A DNA stretch of 64,000 nt, taken from Breoghania sp. L-A4. Its GTDB lineage: Bacteria; Pseudomonadota; Alphaproteobacteria; Rhizobiales; Stappiaceae. Below are positions 54,214 to 63,205 of the stretch, in pieces (within the stretch, counting starts at the first letter, position 1; each line of letters begins with the position of its first letter). Under the pieces are notes generated by a model. It made no database searches and had not been told where the DNA came from. It saw nothing but the letters and a program-made list of their open reading frames with translations. Location: positions 4,768,501-4,832,500 of the forward strand of contig NZ_CP031841.1 of assembly GCF_003432385.1 (NCBI RefSeq), given 5' to 3'. A program made the position numbers and the translations under genes.

Positions 54214-55203
54214 ATGAACATGATTGCCGGGCGCCTCGCGCTGCCCACGGCGGCCCTGATGCTGCTGACCGCCACCACGGCTTCCGCCGAGACGCTGAAG
54301 CTCGCCCACTTCGTTTCGCCCGCGCACGTTGTCACCGCCTCCGTGGTCGATCCGCTGGTCAAGGGCGTTGCCGCCGACAGCAACGGGACGCTGGAAATCA
54401 AGGTCTACCCGGGCGGCGAGCTCGGCGCGGGGCCGCTGGAACAATATGTGCGCACGCTGCAGGGCGTCGCCGACATCGCCTGGGGCCTGTCCGGCTACAC
54501 ATCCTCGCAGTTCCCCAAGTCGATGATCGTCGAGATGCCCGGCGCGATGCCGGCCGGAATGACCGGTTACCAGATGCTGTGGAACGCCTATGAGAAGCAT
54601 CTTACGGACGAGTTTCCCGGCACGATTCCGCTGGCCATGTGGGCGTCCGAGCCCAACATCTTCATCATGAAGGACCGCGTCATCCACACGCCGGAAGACC
54701 TCAAGGGTCTCAAGATGCGGGTCTCCGGCTCGGTTTCCGGCGCGATGATGACCGCACTGGGCGCAACGCCCGTGCAGATGCCCGCAGGCCAGATCTACAA
54801 CGCCCTGCAGACCGGGCTGATCGACGGCGTCGTCACCGGCGCCAGCGCGGTCAACGACTTCAAGCTCGACGAGGTCGCCAACTCCTATTCGATCGGCGCA
54901 TCGCTGGGCCACATCATGTTCTACCTCGTCATGAACGAGGCGAAGTACAACAGCCTCGACGACGTCCAGAAGGCGGCCATCGACAAGAACAGCGGCATCG
55001 AGCTCTCGAAGCTGGGCGAGGAAGGCTGGAACGCGCTTGCGGCCGAGACCATCGCCAGGTTGCGCGAAGACGAGTCCAACACCGTGGTCGACCTAACCGC
55101 CGAGGAAATCACCGCGTTCCGCGTGATCGCCGACCAGGTTCGCACCGATCTCATCGCGGCGATGGATGGCGCCGAGATTCTCGCCACCATGCAGGGACAA
55201 TAA
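54214..55203 (+). CDS. dctP: TRAP transporter substrate-binding protein
   Basis: A 329-residue periplasmic binding protein. Signal peptide of about 25 residues ending TASAE, then TLKLAHFVSPAHVVTASVVDPLVKGV. LKGLKMRVSG near 166 carries the usual ligand-clamp arginine, followed by ALGATPVQMPAGQIYNALQTGLIDGV. GGGAGGA lies nine bases before the ATG. First gene of the operon that continues through the lig genes, so an aromatic acid or related carboxylate is a reasonable but unproven ligand. It is a distinct TRAP set from the one at 34-37 kb. Confidence 0.94.
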   Translation: MNMIAGRLALPTAALMLLTATTASAETLKLAHFVSPAHVVTASVVDPLVKGVAADSNGTLEIKVYPGGELGAGPLEQYVRTLQGVADIAWGLSGYTSSQFPKSMIVEMPGAMPAGMTGYQMLWNAYEKHLTDEFPGTIPLAMWASEPNIFIMKDRVIHTPEDLKGLKMRVSGSVSGAMMTALGATPVQMPAGQIYNALQTGLIDGVVTGASAVNDFKLDEVANSYSIGASLGHIMFYLVMNEAKYNSLDDVQKAAIDKNSGIELSKLGEEGWNALAAETIARLREDESNTVVDLTAEEITAFRVIADQVRTDLIAAMDGAEILATMQGQ

Positions 55204-55226
55204 ACCCCAAGCCCAGGGAACATCCC

Positions 55227-55745
55227 TTGATACGCACGGTTCTCACGCGCGCGGTGGACAGGTTGATCGACCTGTCCGCCGCGCTGGGCGGTGTGGCACT
55301 CGTCTTTGTCACACTCGTCATCCTCGTCGATGTCGTCGGCCGCTTCTTCGGCACGCCGCTGACCGGCGCCCAGGACATTTCCCAGATGACCCTGGTGATC
55401 ATCGTCTTCGCCGGCATGGCCCTGTGCGACCGCCTTGGCGGCCATGTCGCCGTCGATATTTTCGCAAACGCCTTCTCCAACCGGCAGAACCGCTGGCTCG
55501 ATGTCTTCGCGCAACTCACCGGGGCGGTGATCTTCGCCGGCATTGCCTGGACGGTCTGGGAATCCGCCAAGCTGTCCCAGATGCTGCATCTATCCACCAA
55601 CATCATCGGCTTGCCGAAGGTCTACTTTCAGTGGACCCTGGCCGCTTTCGCCGCACTGACCTCGCTCGGCATGCTGCTGCGCGCCATCCAAACCGTACTG
55701 ACGCCGACGACCGGCCGCATCGACCATCAAGAGGAAGTGCTGTGA
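55227..55745 (+). CDS. dctQ: TRAP transporter small permease
   Basis: A 172-residue DctQ subunit with four helices (LGGVALVFVTLVILVDVVGRFFGTPLTGAQDISQMTLVIIVFAGMAL ...). The start is a TTG at 55227, following the 23-base gap after dctP; no ATG or GTG fits the family N-terminus as well. Stop overlaps the dctM start (GTGA). Confidence 0.88.
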   Translation: MIRTVLTRAVDRLIDLSAALGGVALVFVTLVILVDVVGRFFGTPLTGAQDISQMTLVIIVFAGMALCDRLGGHVAVDIFANAFSNRQNRWLDVFAQLTGAVIFAGIAWTVWESAKLSQMLHLSTNIIGLPKVYFQWTLAAFAALTSLGMLLRAIQTVLTPTTGRIDHQEEVL

Positions 55746-57046
55746 GTACAGGTATTGTCGGCGGCCTGGGCATGCTCGCCCTGCTGGTGCTGCTGGTGTT
55801 GCGCATGCCGGTCGCCTTCGCGATGTTCACGGTCGGCTTCATCGGCGTCACCGTACTCGGCAGCTTCAGTTCGGCGCTCAGCTTGCTGGCCAGCGAGACC
55901 TTCACGCTGTCCTCCAATCCCGAACTGATCGTCGTGCCGCTGTTCATCCTGATGGGCAACGTCGCGACCGAGACCGGCATGAGCCGGAGGCTGTATGACG
56001 CCGCCTATGCGATCATCGGCTCGGTGCGCGGTGGGCTGGCCTCGGCCACGATCATCGGCTGCGGGGGCTTCGCGGCACTGTGCGGTTCCTCGGTCGCCTC
56101 CGCGCTGACCATGGGCCGGGTCTCGTTGGCCGAGATGGACCGCTACGGCTACGATCCGAAGCTCTCCACGGGCGCGGTCGCCGCGGGCGGAACGCTTGGC
56201 ATCCTGATTCCGCCCTCCACCGGCTTCGTGGTCTACGCCATTCTCACCCAGCAATCGATCGGCCGGCTGTTTCTCGCGGGCGTCATCCCCGGCCTGCTGC
56301 TCGCCGCGCTCTTCATCGTAATGATCACCATCCTGTCCTTCGCCATTCCCGGCTACGGCCCGTCCGGCCCGCGCACCAGCCTGCGCGAGAAATCGACCGC
56401 GCTCATCGGCGCGGTGCCGATTCTCGGCATCGTGCTGCTGACCATCGGCGGCATCTACGGCGGCATCTTCTCGCCCGTCGAGGCGGCCGCCGTCGGCACC
56501 GGGCTTGTGATCACCTTCGGCGTCGTCACGCGCGATCTCACGCTCGATGCGTTCTGGCGGGCCATCAAGGAATCCGTGACGACGACCGCCACCGTCATGC
56601 TGATCCTGATTGCCGCCCATATGCTCAACCCGTTTCTGGCGCTCAGCCACATTCCGCAGGCGATCGGCGAGTTTCTCGGCCAGCTCGACATCGGCCCCTA
56701 CGGCGTGCTGCTGCTGATCCTGGCCTGCTATCTGGTGCTGGGCTGCTTCCTCGAGGGCTTCGCCATGCTGGTGCTGACCATGCCGGTGTTCTTCCCCGTC
56801 ATCACAGCGCTTGGCTTCGATCCCATCTGGTTCGGCGTGATCGTGGTGCTGACACTGGAGATGGGTCTCATCAGCCCGCCCATCGGCGTCAATGTCTTCA
56901 TCGTCAAGTCTGTCGCCAAGGCGGTGCCGCTGCGCGACATCTTCATCGGCGTCATGCCGTTCTGGCTGATGATGATCGTCGCCCTGCTGCTGCTGGTGAT
57001 CTTCCCGCAAATCGCCCTCTACCTGCCCAACACGATGATCGGATAG
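55742..57046 (+). CDS. dctM: TRAP transporter large permease
   Basis: A 434-residue DctM subunit with about 12 helices. NPELIVVPLFILMGNVATETGMSRRLYDAAYAIIGSVRGGLA, GGFAALCGSSVASALTMGRVSLAEM and GAVAAGGTLGILIPPSTGFVVYAI in the first half; FSPVEAAAVGTGLVITFG and MGLISPPIGVNVFIVKSV in the second. GTG start overlapping the dctQ stop. The MetE-like gene starts 10 bases after its stop. Confidence 0.94.
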   Translation: MSTGIVGGLGMLALLVLLVLRMPVAFAMFTVGFIGVTVLGSFSSALSLLASETFTLSSNPELIVVPLFILMGNVATETGMSRRLYDAAYAIIGSVRGGLASATIIGCGGFAALCGSSVASALTMGRVSLAEMDRYGYDPKLSTGAVAAGGTLGILIPPSTGFVVYAILTQQSIGRLFLAGVIPGLLLAALFIVMITILSFAIPGYGPSGPRTSLREKSTALIGAVPILGIVLLTIGGIYGGIFSPVEAAAVGTGLVITFGVVTRDLTLDAFWRAIKESVTTTATVMLILIAAHMLNPFLALSHIPQAIGEFLGQLDIGPYGVLLLILACYLVLGCFLEGFAMLVLTMPVFFPVITALGFDPIWFGVIVVLTLEMGLISPPIGVNVFIVKSVAKAVPLRDIFIGVMPFWLMMIVALLLLVIFPQIALYLPNTMIG

Positions 57047-57056
57047 TCGAGAACTC

Positions 57057-58175
57057 ATGCCCGCTTCAAAGCCGTTTTTCCGCGCCGACCATGTCGGCAG
57101 CCTGCTGCGTCCCCGCTCGGTGCAGGATGCCCGCGCGGCGCTACGCGCCGGCACCCTGTCCGCCCCTGACCAGCGCTGCATCGAGGACACGGCGGTCGCC
57201 GAGCTCGTGCGGCATCAGGAAGCGGCCGGGCTGAGGGCGGTGACCGACGGCGAAGTGCGGCGCGAGAACTGGTGGCTCGACTTCATCCGCGCCATTCCCG
57301 GCGTGAGCATCGAAAGCCCGGTGGTCGCGAACAGCTTCACCATCGGCTCGGGCGCCGGCCACGTGCCGCTGAACGTCGCCGTGCGCGACCGCATCCAATG
57401 GCGCGTACCGGTGCTCGTCGACGATTTCAAGGCGCTGGCCGCCTGCTCGCGCACGATGGCCAAGGTCACCATACCCGGCCCGAGCCGCATCCATTTCCAC
57501 GCCGGAGACGCGGTTGCCGATCCGGCCGTCTATCCCGACATCGGCCAGTTCTGGGATGATGTGGCCGCGTTCTATCGGGCAGAAATCCGCGCGCTGGAAC
57601 AGGCCGGCTGCCGCTACATCCAGATCGACGATCCCGTCATGAGCTATTTCGTCGATCCCGACCACCGCGCCCGTATCGTTCAGCGCGGCCTGGATCCCGA
57701 CGCGACGCTTCGCCTCTACGTGGAGGTGATCAACGCCTGCATCAGCGAGCGAGCGCCGGGCACCTATCTCACCGTGCACATCTGCCGCGGCAACGCGCGC
57801 TCGAGCTGGGCGGCAAGCGGCGGCTACGAGAGCATCGCGCCCATCGTGTTTCCAAACCTGAACGTCGACGCGCTGTTCCTGGAATACGACGACGACCGTT
57901 CCGGCGATTTCGGCCCGCTCGAGCATCTCGGCGGCCAGAAGGTCGTGCTCGGCCTGCTGACGTCCAAGAAGCCGGCGCTGGAACCGCGCGCCAAGCTGCT
58001 CGCCCGCGTCGAGGAAGCCGCGCGGGTCGTCCCGATCAACCGCCTCGGGCTCAGCCCGCAGTGCGGCTTCGCCTCCACCGAGGACGGCAACCTGCTCACC
58101 GAAGCCGACCAATGGGCGAAGCTCGCCCTGACGGTGGCCACCGCGCGGGAAATCTGGGGAGAGATCGAGGCATGA
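57057..58175 (+). CDS. MetE-like (cobalamin-independent methionine synthase C-terminal domain) protein
   Basis: A 372-residue protein matching only the C-terminal catalytic barrel of MetE. FRADHVGSLLRP at the N-terminus, DGEVRRENWWLDF near 64-76, YIQIDDPVMSYF near 187, and the Zn ligands His241, Cys243 (VHICRGN), Glu276 (LFLEYDDD) and Cys336 (SPQCGF) are present. Such YxjG-type proteins transfer methyl groups to thiols or folate and are not full methionine synthases. In this operon, between a TRAP importer and an extradiol dioxygenase, a role in removing methyl groups from an imported methoxylated or methylated substrate is possible. Stop overlaps the hydrolase start. Confidence 0.88.
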   Translation: MPASKPFFRADHVGSLLRPRSVQDARAALRAGTLSAPDQRCIEDTAVAELVRHQEAAGLRAVTDGEVRRENWWLDFIRAIPGVSIESPVVANSFTIGSGAGHVPLNVAVRDRIQWRVPVLVDDFKALAACSRTMAKVTIPGPSRIHFHAGDAVADPAVYPDIGQFWDDVAAFYRAEIRALEQAGCRYIQIDDPVMSYFVDPDHRARIVQRGLDPDATLRLYVEVINACISERAPGTYLTVHICRGNARSSWAASGGYESIAPIVFPNLNVDALFLEYDDDRSGDFGPLEHLGGQKVVLGLLTSKKPALEPRAKLLARVEEAARVVPINRLGLSPQCGFASTEDGNLLTEADQWAKLALTVATAREIWGEIEA

Positions 58176-58897
58176 GCGACGACATGACTCTTGTGTTCAT
58201 TCCCGGCCTGCTGTCGGACGCCGTCGTCTGGCAGCACGCGGCGGATCGACTGTCCCGCCACCTGCCCGTCGCGATCGCCGATGTCAGCGCCGGGGACTCG
58301 ATCACGGGAATGGCCGAGACGATCCTCGGCGAGCACGCCGGGCCGTTGCTGGTCGCCGGCCATTCCATGGGTGCCCGCGTGGCGCTCGAGATGTACAGGC
58401 TGGCGCCACAGCGTGTCCGCGCGCTGGCGCTGGCCGACACCGGCATTCATCCGCGCCAGGAAGGCGAGGAAGCCAAGCGGCAGAAGGTGCTCGATCTCGC
58501 GCGCAACGAAGGCATGGCGGCGCTCGCCGCGGCCTGGCTGCCGCCCATGCTCGATCAGACCCGGCTCGGCGACACCGAGCTCTTGGAGACGCTGACCGCC
58601 ATGGTGCTGCGCGCCGACGTTGCCCAGCACGACCGGCAGATCGGCGCGCTTCTGAACCGCCCCGATGCGGAGGCCGCGCTGTCCGACGTCACCTGCCCCG
58701 TACTGCTTGTGGTCGGCCGCCAGGACATCTGGAGCCCGCCCGCCCAGCACGAGGACATGTTGAACAGGCTTGAACGCGCCCGCCTCGAGATCATCGACGA
58801 CGCCGGACACTTCGCCCCGATCGAGCGGCCCGAGGCGGTGACCGCCGCGCTCGAATCGTGGGTCCTGGACATACTGGCAGCAAAGGACACCGCATGA
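58172..58897 (+). CDS. Alpha/beta hydrolase
   Basis: A 241-residue alpha/beta-hydrolase-fold enzyme. Nucleophile elbow GHSMG with Ser65, acid Asp185 (GRQDIWSPP) and His213 (DAGHFAPIERP); oxyanion-hole segment FIPGLLSD near the N-terminus. Related to enol-lactone and meta-cleavage hydrolases but not clearly one of them. ATGA overlaps join it to the MetE-like gene before and ligA after, so the three are translationally coupled. Confidence 0.9.
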   Translation: MSDDMTLVFIPGLLSDAVVWQHAADRLSRHLPVAIADVSAGDSITGMAETILGEHAGPLLVAGHSMGARVALEMYRLAPQRVRALALADTGIHPRQEGEEAKRQKVLDLARNEGMAALAAAWLPPMLDQTRLGDTELLETLTAMVLRADVAQHDRQIGALLNRPDAEAALSDVTCPVLLVVGRQDIWSPPAQHEDMLNRLERARLEIIDDAGHFAPIERPEAVTAALESWVLDILAAKDTA

Positions 58898-59253
58898 GCA
58901 CGGAGACAGACGACACCCGCGCGGACCGCATTCCCGATACGCCGCTGTTTGATCGCGCCCGCGGCCTGAAGGGCTACAAGATCAACAAGATGGCCATGTC
59001 GCTGGTCGATCCGGCCAAGCGCGAAGCCTTCGCCGCCGACGAGGAAGCGTTTCTCGACAGCTACGGGCTTGCGCCCGAGGAAAAAGCCGCCGTGCTGGCC
59101 CGCGACTGGCAGGAAATGGTCCGCCTCGGCGGCAACCTGTTTTTCATTCTGAAGATCTCGGCGGTGGATCCGGTGCCGATCACTGCCATTGGCGCGGCTC
59201 AGGCGAGCATGGAACACGGCGCCTTCCTGCGCGACAGACTGGGGAAGAAGTAA
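58894..59253 (+). CDS. ligA: Extradiol dioxygenase alpha (small) subunit, LigA-like
   Basis: A 119-residue all-helical subunit of type II extradiol dioxygenases. GYKINKMAMSLVDPAKREAFAADEEAFLDSYGL and RDWQEMVRLGGNLFFILKISAVD match the LigA/protocatechuate 4,5-dioxygenase alpha family, which caps the active site of LigB. The ATG overlaps the hydrolase stop; the ligB gene follows without a gap. Confidence 0.92.
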   Translation: MSTETDDTRADRIPDTPLFDRARGLKGYKINKMAMSLVDPAKREAFAADEEAFLDSYGLAPEEKAAVLARDWQEMVRLGGNLFFILKISAVDPVPITAIGAAQASMEHGAFLRDRLGKK

Positions 59254-60096
59254 ATGGCTGAACTGATCGGCGGACTGGGAACCTCGCACGTCCCCTCCAT
59301 CGGCGTGGCGCTGGACCGGGGGTTGCGCGACACACCGGACTGGAAGCCATTTTTTGACGGCTACATTCCCGGCCAGAAGTGGGTGCAGGACAAGAAGCCC
59401 GACATCGCCGTGGTGATCTTCAACGACCACGGCAATTCCTTCTTTCTCGACCGGATACCGACCTTCGCCGTGGGCGCGGCGGCGACCTACAATCCCATCG
59501 ACGAGGCCTGGGGCAAACGCGACATCGCGCCGTTTGAAGGCGCCGTCGACTTCTCCTGGCACTTCATCGACAAGCTGGTGGAACGGCATTTCGATCCGCT
59601 GATCTGCCAGGAAATCGAGGTCGACCACGGCCTGCAGGTTCCCATGGAGCTGTTCTGGGGCCGCCCCGAGCGCTGGCCGGTGAAGGTCGTTCCGATCTGG
59701 GTCAACACCATCCAGTACCCGATCCCGACGCCGCAGCGCTGCTGGGACATGGGCGTGGTGCTGCGCGAGGCCATCGAGACCTGGCCCACGGACGAGCGCG
59801 TGGTGATTCTGGGCACCGGCGGCCTGTCGCACCAGTTGCAGGGCGCGCGTGCGGGTTTCCTCAACCGCGAGGCGGACCTCGCCTGGCTCGAGGGCATCGC
59901 CACCGATCCGCAAAAATACCGCGACATGACGCGCGAGGACTATGTCGAGCAGTTCGGCTCCGAAGGCGCGGAACTGATCATGTGGCTGGTGATGCGCGGC
60001 GCCATGGACGCCGACGTCGAGCTGATCATGAAGCACTACCATGCGCCCGCCTCGATGACCGGCGCCGGCATGGTGGTTCTGGAAAACCACGCCTGA
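59254..60096 (+). CDS. ligB: Extradiol dioxygenase beta (catalytic) subunit, LigB-like
   Basis: A 280-residue Fe(II) dioxygenase subunit. Iron ligands correspond to His12 (GTSHVPS), His59 (FNDHGNSFF) and Glu240 (GAELIMWLVM); the catalytic His193 is in GTGGLSHQ. Together with LigA it should open the ring of protocatechuate, gallate or a similar catechol acid at the 4,5 bond. No downstream 2-hydroxymuconate dehydrogenase or hydratase follows, so the usual protocatechuate pathway is incomplete here, and the substrate may differ. Length is about 20 residues shorter than Sphingobium LigB. Confidence 0.92.
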   Translation: MAELIGGLGTSHVPSIGVALDRGLRDTPDWKPFFDGYIPGQKWVQDKKPDIAVVIFNDHGNSFFLDRIPTFAVGAAATYNPIDEAWGKRDIAPFEGAVDFSWHFIDKLVERHFDPLICQEIEVDHGLQVPMELFWGRPERWPVKVVPIWVNTIQYPIPTPQRCWDMGVVLREAIETWPTDERVVILGTGGLSHQLQGARAGFLNREADLAWLEGIATDPQKYRDMTREDYVEQFGSEGAELIMWLVMRGAMDADVELIMKHYHAPASMTGAGMVVLENHA

Positions 60097-60119
60097 AGCG
60101 GACCGCGGGAGACAAACGG

Positions 60120-60434
60120 ATGTATTTCCTGATGGTCTGCAAACACCATGATGGCGTCGCCGACCAGCGTGACGCCCTGCGCCCGGCACACCGGGCCCAT
60201 GTCGCAAGCGGCGGCAACGGTCTTGCCCGGGTGCTGGTGGGCAGCGCGGTGACGCCGGACGACGGCGTCACCTCCCTGGGCAACTTCGGCATTCTGGAAG
60301 CCGCAAGCGAGGCCGACGCGCGCGCCTTTGCCGAAACCGATCCCTTCGCCCGGGCAGGGCTGGTCTCGGACATCACGATCACCCGGCTGGCGGATACGTT
60401 TCAGGCCCACCGCATCGAGGCGATGACGCCCTGA
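60120..60434 (+). CDS. YciI-family protein
   Basis: A 104-residue dimeric alpha-beta-barrel protein of the YciI family. FLMVCKHHDGVADQRDALRPAHRAHVASG, then SLGNFGILEAASEADARAFAETDPFARAGLV, match the fold; YciI proteins are often small muconolactone-isomerase-like or dehalogenase-like enzymes. GGGAGA lies before the ATG at 60120. Last gene of the lig operon; its role may be in processing the ring-cleavage product. Confidence 0.85.
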   Translation: MYFLMVCKHHDGVADQRDALRPAHRAHVASGGNGLARVLVGSAVTPDDGVTSLGNFGILEAASEADARAFAETDPFARAGLVSDITITRLADTFQAHRIEAMTP

Positions 60435-60449
60435 GCCAGGGGACTCGCG

Positions 60450-61556
60450 TCAACGCTCGATGACGACGTCGCTGGTGGGTTTGGAACAGCACAGCAGGAC
60501 CTGGCCCTGGTCGATCTCGCGCTGGCGGATGCCGCCGCCGTGCTTCATGTCGACGGTGCCCGACACCAAGCGGCTCTTGCAGCTTCCGCACATCCCGCGC
60601 GTGCAGGACGACGGCAGGCGCAGTCCCGCGGCGCGCGCCGCGTTGAGGATCGTCGTATCCGGACCGCATTCCAGGACACGTCCGCTGACGGCGAACTCAA
60701 CGCGGAAGGCATCGCTGGCGGCTTCCGTCACCTCGGGCGCCGCAACCTCCACGTCCATCGCATCCAGCTCGTTGAAATCGAAGCTTTCCTGATGGTAGCC
60801 GGTCATGTCGTAACCGGTTTCCACCAGCATGGCGCGCACAGCCGCCATGAACGGCGCAGGGCCGCAGCAGTAAATCTCCCGCTCCATCAAATCCGGCGCG
60901 ATGAGCTGAAGCATGGTGCGCGAGACGCGGCCCGTAAGCCCGGACCAGCTTTTCTCGCCCGCGACCGTCTCGCAAATGTGCGCGAGACGCATGCCCGGCG
61001 ACTGGCGCGCCATCATGTCGAGTTCCTGACGGAAAATGATGTCGTGCGGGCTGCGCGCCGCGTGCACGAAGATCAGGTCGCGATCCTCGGCAAGATCGGC
61101 GGAGGTCCGGGCCATCGACATCAGTGGCGTGATGCCGCTGCCGCCCGACAAAAGCAGCCATTTCGCCCGCAACGCGGGCTTGGGCGTGAAGTCGCCCATC
61201 GGCCCGACCGCGTGAATCTCCGTCCCGGGAACCAGATTGTCGTGCAGCCAGTTCGACACCTCGCCGCCGGGCACGCGTTTCACCGTGATCGCCACCCGGA
61301 ACGGCTGCGCGGCGGACGCCGAAATCGTGTAGCACCGGTTGAAGGTCTTGCCGTTGATCCGCAGGTCAAGCGTGAGGAATTGTCCGGGCCGGAACCGAAA
61401 CAGGCACGGCTGTCGCGCCGAGAAGACGAAAGTCTTCACGTCGTGCGTCTCGTCCCGCACCTGACGGCAGACGAGCACGTCGTCGACGTCGGGATCCCAT
61501 TCCGGCACCGCCGCTTCATTGCCGTCGGTGACGGTCAGGTCGGGCTTCCAGAGCAT
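60450..61556 (-). CDS. Ferredoxin-NAD(P)H oxidoreductase with C-terminal [2Fe-2S] domain (Rieske oxygenase reductase)
   Basis: A 368-residue electron-transfer protein of the Gbc/Hcr type. FAD-binding domain with NRCYTISAS near 78, NAD-binding LLLSGGSGITPLMSMAR near 145 and CCGPAPFM near 230, then a plant-type ferredoxin domain with Cys318, Cys323, Cys326 and a fourth cysteine at 356 or 357 (VLLCCSKP). It hands NAD(P)H electrons to the Rieske oxygenase encoded 64 bases upstream on the same strand. Order and architecture resemble the glycine betaine demethylase reductase GbcB. Confidence 0.9.
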   Translation of the reverse strand: MLWKPDLTVTDGNEAAVPEWDPDVDDVLVCRQVRDETHDVKTFVFSARQPCLFRFRPGQFLTLDLRINGKTFNRCYTISASAAQPFRVAITVKRVPGGEVSNWLHDNLVPGTEIHAVGPMGDFTPKPALRAKWLLLSGGSGITPLMSMARTSADLAEDRDLIFVHAARSPHDIIFRQELDMMARQSPGMRLAHICETVAGEKSWSGLTGRVSRTMLQLIAPDLMEREIYCCGPAPFMAAVRAMLVETGYDMTGYHQESFDFNELDAMDVEVAAPEVTEAASDAFRVEFAVSGRVLECGPDTTILNAARAAGLRLPSSCTRGMCGSCKSRLVSGTVDMKHGGGIRQREIDQGQVLLCCSKPTSDVVIER

Positions 61557-61620
61557 TGTAACTATCCTTTTCCGGCCCGGTCCCGCGACGGCGCGGCGCG
61601 CATGACGGGTGCGACCGGCG

Positions 61621-62898
61621 TCATTCGGCGGCAACCTGGCTCGGCGTCGCGAGCAGATGGGCGGACAGGCGGTCGATGTACCATTCGCAGAACTTCTCGA
61701 CAAAGCCTTCGGTGAAACGCGAATAGGGACCGGGTTCATATCCCGGCTGTTCCACACCGGCATGCGCCATCGCCACCAGATCATTATCCTGCTGATTGGT
61801 CATCAGCCAGACCTTGGTGAGATTCTCCAGATCATAATCGCGGCCGGCAACCGCGTCCTTGTGCACCAGCCAGTTGGTGCGCAGCAAGGTCCGGTCGGGG
61901 CCAATCGGCAGCACCGAGAAGGTCACCACGTGGTCGCTCATGAAATGATGCCACGAATTGGGATGGGTCCAGACCGACAGACCGCCGAGACGGGCATCCG
62001 TGAGGTTGCCAAGCAGCTTCTGAGAAGCGACGCGGGTGTCCATCGTGTGGGATTCGCCCGCGCCCATCAGCGCCAGCCGCTGGGTGCGAAACCCGGTGAC
62101 GGCGGTGGTCAGTTCATCCAGTTCCTCCGAGGGCAGGCCCATGCCGGCCCAGCGGGCATAGGAATCCGCCAGCACCTCGCGATAGGTCTCGACATCCGCC
62201 TTGCGGAAATCGTCCAGTTCGTCCGGCGCAAAGCCGAAGCCGTACTCCTGCAACGGAATGGTCAGCTCCGGATGGTTGCCCACGCAGTGATAGCACTCGC
62301 GGTTGTTCTCCATCGTCAGCTTCCAGTTGCCCGGCTCGATCAGATCGTAGCTATAGGCGATCTTGCAGTTGTCGAGATCGTGCGGCGCCAGATAGGGCGT
62401 GAGCTGGGCTTCCATCCGGTCGATGTCGGCGGGCGGCTCGTCCGCGAGGCAGATGAACAGCAGCCCCCCCACCGAGCGCAGATGCACGGGCTTCAGTCCG
62501 TGGCAGCTCTTGTCGAAGTCCGCCCCCATATGCTCGGCGAACAGCAGATCGCCGGTCTCGCCGTAGGTCCACTGGTGGTAGCGGCAGACGACGTTGCCCA
62601 CCGTCGACTTGTGATCCTGGATGAGACGCGCGCCGCGATGACGGCAGACGTTATGGAAGGCGCGAACCTGCATGTCCTCGCCGCGCAGCAGCAGCACCGA
62701 AGCCTTGCCGACCTCCACCGTCATGCAGTCGCCCGGCTCCGGCACGTCCGGTCCCGTGGCGACAAAGATCCAGTGGCGATGGAAAATCAGATCCACATCC
62801 AGATCGTAGATGGCGCGGCTGATGTAAAACGGCGCCTCAAGGCTGGCACCAGCCAGCCGGCGCCGAACGAGATCCTCAACCGGAATCGAAAGCGTCAT
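61621..62898 (-). CDS. Rieske non-heme iron oxygenase alpha subunit (GbcA-like)
   Basis: A 425-residue ring-hydroxylating-type oxygenase. Rieske ligands Cys85, His87, Cys105 and His108 (CRHRGAR ... CRYHQW); mononuclear iron site in NWKLTMENNRECYHCVGNHPEL with His204 and His209. It resembles oxygenases that demethylate quaternary amines, such as glycine betaine monooxygenase GbcA or stachydrine demethylase, and it sits beside its reductase and sarcosine oxidase genes. ATG 62898 gives the family start. Betaine to dimethylglycine plus formaldehyde is the most likely reaction; stachydrine or carnitine derivatives are alternatives. Confidence 0.87.
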   Translation of the reverse strand: MTLSIPVEDLVRRRLAGASLEAPFYISRAIYDLDVDLIFHRHWIFVATGPDVPEPGDCMTVEVGKASVLLLRGEDMQVRAFHNVCRHRGARLIQDHKSTVGNVVCRYHQWTYGETGDLLFAEHMGADFDKSCHGLKPVHLRSVGGLLFICLADEPPADIDRMEAQLTPYLAPHDLDNCKIAYSYDLIEPGNWKLTMENNRECYHCVGNHPELTIPLQEYGFGFAPDELDDFRKADVETYREVLADSYARWAGMGLPSEELDELTTAVTGFRTQRLALMGAGESHTMDTRVASQKLLGNLTDARLGGLSVWTHPNSWHHFMSDHVVTFSVLPIGPDRTLLRTNWLVHKDAVAGRDYDLENLTKVWLMTNQQDNDLVAMAHAGVEQPGYEPGPYSRFTEGFVEKFCEWYIDRLSAHLLATPSQVAAE

Positions 62899-63205
62899 GG
62901 CGAACCCATCCTCCGGGTCAATCCGCCTTGCGTACCGCAACCATCGGCGCAAGGCGCTATACAAGATACCAAGGGGCGAGGGTGTCCGACTGAGTCGATT
63001 GACCCTTCGCAGTGCGTCCAAGCGCCGACAATTGTCGGCTCGCAAAAGGCGGTCCGCTTTTCCGATTGCGACAGTTTCGTTGCTGGCTCCGACAGAAAAA
63101 TGGGAACGCGCGAAAATCGTGCGCTGTCCAAGGGTCTCTGTCTACGGAAGATTGCGAAATCCCTTAAAAGGGTGACAATCCGGGCGCCGGATTTGCGCGG
63201 GACGA
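62899..63205. other. Intergenic region, 307 bases
   Basis: No gene seen. It should hold the promoter of the Rieske oxygenase gene and the 3' end of the sox transcript. A 7-bp stem AATCCGG/CCGGATT with a three-base loop lies at 63177-63193, 13 bases after the soxG stop, and a CCCTTTTAAGGG palindrome follows it on the minus strand; together they could terminate the sox operon. Confidence 0.4.

Noticed and set aside
53901-54401. 166-residue minus-strand frame over the TRAP operon promoter
   Set aside because: Overlaps the real dctP start and signal peptide on the other strand and has no domain; the region looks regulatory.
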